From assembly GCA_040881505.1 (NCBI GenBank), contig JBBEDC010000026.1, positions 1 through 33,136 on the forward strand: 33,136 nucleotides of DNA, given 5' to 3'. Positions 30,912 to 33,136 of the stretch are shown piece by piece; position 1 is the first letter of the stretch, and each line of letters begins with the position of its first letter. A model generated the notes under the pieces. The model was not told where the DNA came from. It searched no databases and was given only the letters and a program-made list of their open reading frames with translations. Made by a program: the position numbers and the translations under genes. This DNA comes from JBBEDC01 sp040881505 (GTDB lineage: Bacteria; Patescibacteriota; Andersenbacteria; UBA10190).

Positions 30912-30940
30912 ATCATAGAGATAGATCCCTTATACAACAA
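30912..30940 (-). promoter_or_regulatory. pth promoter, leaderless spacing
   Basis: The minus strand has TTGTTG, 17 nt and TATGAT, then 6 nt to the pth ATG. The -35 overlaps the foot of the hairpin that ends the upstream RNA, so termination and pth initiation share a few bases. Confidence 0.55.
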
Positions 30941-30966
30941 AGCGACTCTTTTACGAGTCGCTTTGT
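30937..30966 (-). terminator. Hairpin ending the large noncoding RNA
   Basis: ACAAAGCGACTC pairs perfectly with GAGTCGCTTTGT (12 bp, 6-nt loop). The following minus-strand bases TGTATAAGG are only weakly U-rich, so it may be a terminator or a processing boundary. Confidence 0.6.
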
Positions 30967-31625
30967 ATCTTCTTCATAACCCCACCAACCTTTACGGCAT
31001 ACGTGAGCTTGAAGCATAGGAGGGGTTGGCTCCAAACTCACACCGCAAAGATATGGCGGGGTCATACAGAAGATGGTCCTGCCTATAAGAAGGACTTTTA
31101 AGCGTAGAGGGAGCGAACAAAAATGTCAAAAAAGAAGAAGGCCTGTTACACCTTCAAGAGAGATAACGAGAGTTGTACGACCACTTTATGCTTTTTGGCA
31201 CATGTGTGGGTCGAATCCTCGTTTAATCTCAATCGAGATGTAACAGGCCCAAGGGTGTAGGCCAAGGGGTTGATTCCCTGACCTACCCGTTGTATGTAGT
31301 CCTCGTTGGCAATACAACAAGGTTAGCTATTTAGAGTGCAACGCTAGTGCGAAGTGGCCTCACCGGACGCGACTCGGAGCAAAGCAGTTAGTAGTTTCGC
31401 TCTACGAGTCGCGTTCCCGGATGAGGGAAGAGGAATGGGATACCGTGCGTTCCCGGTCCATCCATCGGACCTTCTCCTTTCAACCAAACGCACACGCAAC
31501 GGGGGTCGTCTGGGGCACCCTACCCCACTGGCTCTCGGTTAGCACATTGCAGTGCCTCCTTTGAGTCAAGACTGGAAACCCCTCGCTTGTCTGGGCGACA
31601 AACGACACCTCCTACGCAGAGATGC
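30937..31625 (-). ncRNA. Large structured noncoding RNA of unknown class, about 690 nt
   Basis: No protein gene fits these bases. Perfect long helices are packed across the interval: GGCCTGTTACA/TGTAACAGGCC (31140-31150 with 31239-31249), ACGCGACTCG plus GAGC (31367-31380 with 31399-31414), GTTGTAT (31289-31295 with 31312-31318) and GTGCGTT (31445-31451 with 31487-31493), the last enclosing GGTCC/GGACC. Two helices (31584-31604 and near 31188-31203) contain a position that is G-U on the minus strand but a mismatch on the plus strand, so the RNA should be minus. A strong promoter precedes it and a hairpin ends it. I found no RNase P, tmRNA, SRP or 6S signature. A shorter RNA ending at the T-run near 31130 is also possible. 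Confidence 0.68.
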
Positions 31626-31631
31626 GTTTAC

Positions 31632-31660
31632 ACTATAACCAACCTATCTTTACTCGTCAA
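31632..31660 (-). promoter_or_regulatory. Strong promoter of the large noncoding RNA
   Basis: The minus strand has TTGACG, exactly 17 nt and TATAGT, within and just beyond the last codons of the regulator gene. Transcription should start near 31625, just ahead of a 5' hairpin ACGCA/TGCGT. It is one of the best promoter matches in the window and no protein gene follows it directly. Confidence 0.75.
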
Positions 31661-32426
31661 TAGTTTCCGCCGCCATCCAAGCAAGTTCAAATAAACGCCG
31701 CATCATATTAGCCATCGGCTCACTTTCGATAACAACGCCACCCAAACGCCCGGCAAAAGAGCCAATTGCGATCCGATCACGGTAAACCGTCAACCCGCTG
31801 GTAACAGGCGATTTATCAGCAGACAAATACCGTTGTTCGATAAGTTTGTTCTCATACGCAGAAAGAATCTGTTTTTTAACCGTTGGAGATTTTGACAAGA
31901 AAATGGTTTTGCTCTTAATTCGCTTAGCGTTCCGTTGTTTATAATAGCTGTCCTGTTCCTTTTGAAGCACTGAATCCAAATAGTCAATTGGTGTAAAGTT
32001 ATACCATGTATCATCTGGTTTGCTGTACATCAGCATCTCTCGCCGGATTGCATTTAAGCCCTCAATCCCTTCAAAATACCGCACCGAAGGCTTACCTTCG
32101 CCAGATTTCATAATCATTTGAAGCTCTGGTAATACATCATCCAAGTGATACTCCTTCTCCCCAAGCTCCTCCTTCTGCTTCTCCAAGAGTCGCTTGAGCT
32201 GCCGTGGCGGCTCAGCTGAAAAAAGGGTTTTCTTACCCTCTTTAAACTTCGTAACTAGTCCCATGTGCATAAGGGATTCTAGTATTACATATGTCGTCGC
32301 TCTAACTACTCGAGCCTTTCGAGACACCTGCTGTACTGGGGAAGGACCTAACTCCAAACATGCTAAATACACGGCAGCTTCCTTGTCCTTCAATCCCAGT
32401 TTCTTTAATTCTTTAACAAATTCCAT
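31650..32426 (-). CDS. TrmB-family transcriptional regulator
   Basis: A 258-residue DNA-binding regulator. The N-terminal winged helix-turn-helix is clear: LKKLGLKDKEAAVYLACLEL, then GPSPVQQVSRKARVVRATTY and VILESLMHMGLVTKFKEGKK. A coiled-coil linker (about residues 75-100) and an effector domain (PSVRYFEGIEGLNAIRREML, and IAIGSFAGRLGGVVIES near the end) follow, as in TrmB-like proteins that often sense sugars in archaea. The ligand here is unknown. It has no SD; TATATA lies 6 nt before the ATG. Its 3' end overlaps the promoter of the noncoding RNA. Confidence 0.88.
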   Translation of the reverse strand: MEFVKELKKLGLKDKEAAVYLACLELGPSPVQQVSRKARVVRATTYVILESLMHMGLVTKFKEGKKTLFSAEPPRQLKRLLEKQKEELGEKEYHLDDVLPELQMIMKSGEGKPSVRYFEGIEGLNAIRREMLMYSKPDDTWYNFTPIDYLDSVLQKEQDSYYKQRNAKRIKSKTIFLSKSPTVKKQILSAYENKLIEQRYLSADKSPVTSGLTVYRDRIAIGSFAGRLGGVVIESEPMANMMRRLFELAWMAAETIDE

Positions 32427-32432
32427 ATCTTA

Positions 32433-32465
32433 TATATATCCTATATGGTATGAAAGCCAATTGGC
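32433..32465. promoter_or_regulatory. Regulator promoter with palindrome GCCAATTGGC
   Basis: On the minus strand TTGGCT, 16 nt and TATATA stand 6 nt before the regulator's ATG. The -35 is embedded in the perfect palindrome GCCAATTGGC (32456-32465), in the 66-nt gap shared with the divergent mfd-like gene. An operator for autoregulation of the TrmB-like protein, also affecting the divergent gene, is a reasonable inference. Confidence 0.5.
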
Positions 32466-32492
32466 GCTTGAATATACGGTAAGGATACATTG

Positions 32493-33136
32493 ATGTCAAA
32501 CGCAGCACACTTAGATAACTGTCAGTTTATATCAACAAAACTGCAAACAACCCTGCAGCCGTTTTTCCATGAAATTGAAATTGCTAGCGGGCACCCGTCC
32601 ACTGCTATTCCCCTTTCCCTTACTCCCGAGCAGTTAGCCCTCACAGCCGCTTTCTATACCCCCAACCTCCCTCGAAAGATTGTTATTCCTTCCTCAGATT
32701 TTTCCGACATCAGCACTTTCCTCGAGCAAGTTCGCCTTTGGACGAGTTTTAGAAATGCCAACGAAAAGTGGCACATAATATCGGATTCTCTAACCGAGCA
32801 GGAGCAAGAAGGCATTGTTCATACCGAAACCAGTAACGCATACCGTCATCTTCTAACGCAAACCCCGAATCATCATTTCATCATCTCTCCAGGCGCACTT
32901 GATACTCCACTGCCAGATCCTGACAGTTATATGAACAATCATATCTCTTTCACTATCGGGGAAACGAGTAAGCTGCAGGATATTGTCACGCGTCTGGTTG
33001 ATCGCGGATACACCCGACACACCACATCGCTAGAGCAGGCGAGCTTTCGAGTCCGCGGAGAGAGCATCGACATTCATCCGCCAACCACCCAGCATCACTT
33101 CACCGTAACGCTACACGGCTCAACTCTTGAAAAAAT
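32493..33136 (+). CDS. mfd: Probable transcription-repair coupling factor Mfd, N-terminal part (runs off window)
   Basis: An open frame of 214 complete codons from the ATG at 32493 to the window edge. The diagnostic part is near its end: LVDRGYTRHTTSLEQASFRV, then RGESIDIHPP and FTVTLHGSTLEKI. This matches the UvrB-homology module of Mfd (pattern LxxxGYxR...GxFxVRGxxxDIxPP...EFxGxxxExI). No Walker A motif precedes it, unlike UvrB, which fits the degenerate N-terminal module of Mfd. AAGGA lies 8 nt before the ATG. Mfd removes stalled RNA polymerase and recruits UvrA. The helicase part lies outside the window. Confidence 0.72.
   Translation, partial: MSNAAHLDNCQFISTKLQTTLQPFFHEIEIASGHPSTAIPLSLTPEQLALTAAFYTPNLPRKIVIPSSDFSDISTFLEQVRLWTSFRNANEKWHIISDSLTEQEQEGIVHTETSNAYRHLLTQTPNHHFIISPGALDTPLPDPDSYMNNHISFTIGETSKLQDIVTRLVDRGYTRHTTSLEQASFRVRGESIDIHPPTTQHHFTVTLHGSTLEK

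Noticed and set aside
31140..31249. A tRNA-like gene closed by the 11-bp stem, with GGGTCGAATCC resembling a T-arm
   Set aside because: The closing stem is too long, no anticodon arm forms, and the G-U evidence puts the RNA on the other strand.
31354..31542. Plus-strand open frame of 62 codons inside the RNA region
   Set aside because: It has no SD or leaderless promoter, overlaps the strongest helices, and its composition follows the RNA structure; it is a chance frame.
30937..31625. RNase P RNA, tmRNA, SRP RNA or 6S RNA as identity of the large structured region
   Set aside because: On neither strand do I find the RNase P core (GAGGAAAGTCC with ACAGAA), a tmRNA acceptor/T-arm pair with a tag reading frame, the SRP GGAAGGAAGC tetraloop region, or a 6S-like single long bubble.
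1..33136. Alternative genetic code (UGA as Gly or Trp), as in some CPR lineages
   Set aside because: All housekeeping frames close normally, and conserved Trp and Gly positions use ordinary codons; no in-frame UGA is needed.
1..33136. CRISPR array, insertion sequence or prophage
   Set aside because: No regularly spaced repeats, transposase or integrase frames, or terminal inverted repeats of IS type are visible.

Overview
The window reads as chromosome from a Candidate Phyla Radiation (Patescibacteria) bacterium, most like Parcubacteria-type lineages, with the standard genetic code and roughly balanced GC. This is an inference. It rests on the compact gene set, a VirB2-like mini-pilin, a TrmB-type regulator, long charged tails on ribosomal proteins, a split ComEC, and start codons that mostly lack a Shine-Dalgarno (SD) sequence and often sit 6-8 nt behind a -10 box.

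Bases 1-14,982 are mostly the str, S10 and spc ribosomal clusters on the minus strand: rpsL-rpsG-fusA, then tuf-rpsJ, then rplC-rplD-rplW-rplB-rpsS-rplV-rpsC-rplP-rpmC-rpsQ-rplN-rplX-rplE-rpsN-rpsH-rplF-rplR-rpsE (cut by the window edge). Two orphan genes interrupt the series: a membrane protein between rpsJ and rplC, and a convergent GNAT-like gene between fusA and tuf. A small acidic protein precedes tuf.

Bases 14,989-18,527 hold a site-2 protease, rpmB, a tRNA-Pro(GGG), an AT-rich methyltransferase, a decayed 3' fragment of ndk, a zinc-ribbon membrane orphan and the intact ndk. This is the most mosaic part of the window.

Bases 18,550-25,363 (minus strand) carry DNA uptake genes (ComEC channel plus a separate metallo-beta-lactamase protein), cell division genes (ftsA, ftsZ), a diacylglycerol/undecaprenol kinase, ybeY, and a membrane-anchored protein with calcium-binding type 3 repeats. 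Bases 25,472-30,905 carry rpsU, a pilin-like protein, a HIT protein, hisS, lepB, an LCP-family cell-wall ligase (plus strand) and pth.

Bases 30,937-31,660 contain no protein gene. They have a strong minus-strand promoter, many perfect long-range helices (some with G-U pairs that fit only the minus strand) and a terminator-like hairpin, so I read them as a large structured noncoding RNA of about 690 nt that I cannot assign to a known class. A TrmB-like regulator follows, and a divergent gene resembling the N-terminus of Mfd runs off the end. The features most worth following up are this RNA, the widespread leaderless promoters, and the three SD-led orphan genes with their own terminators.
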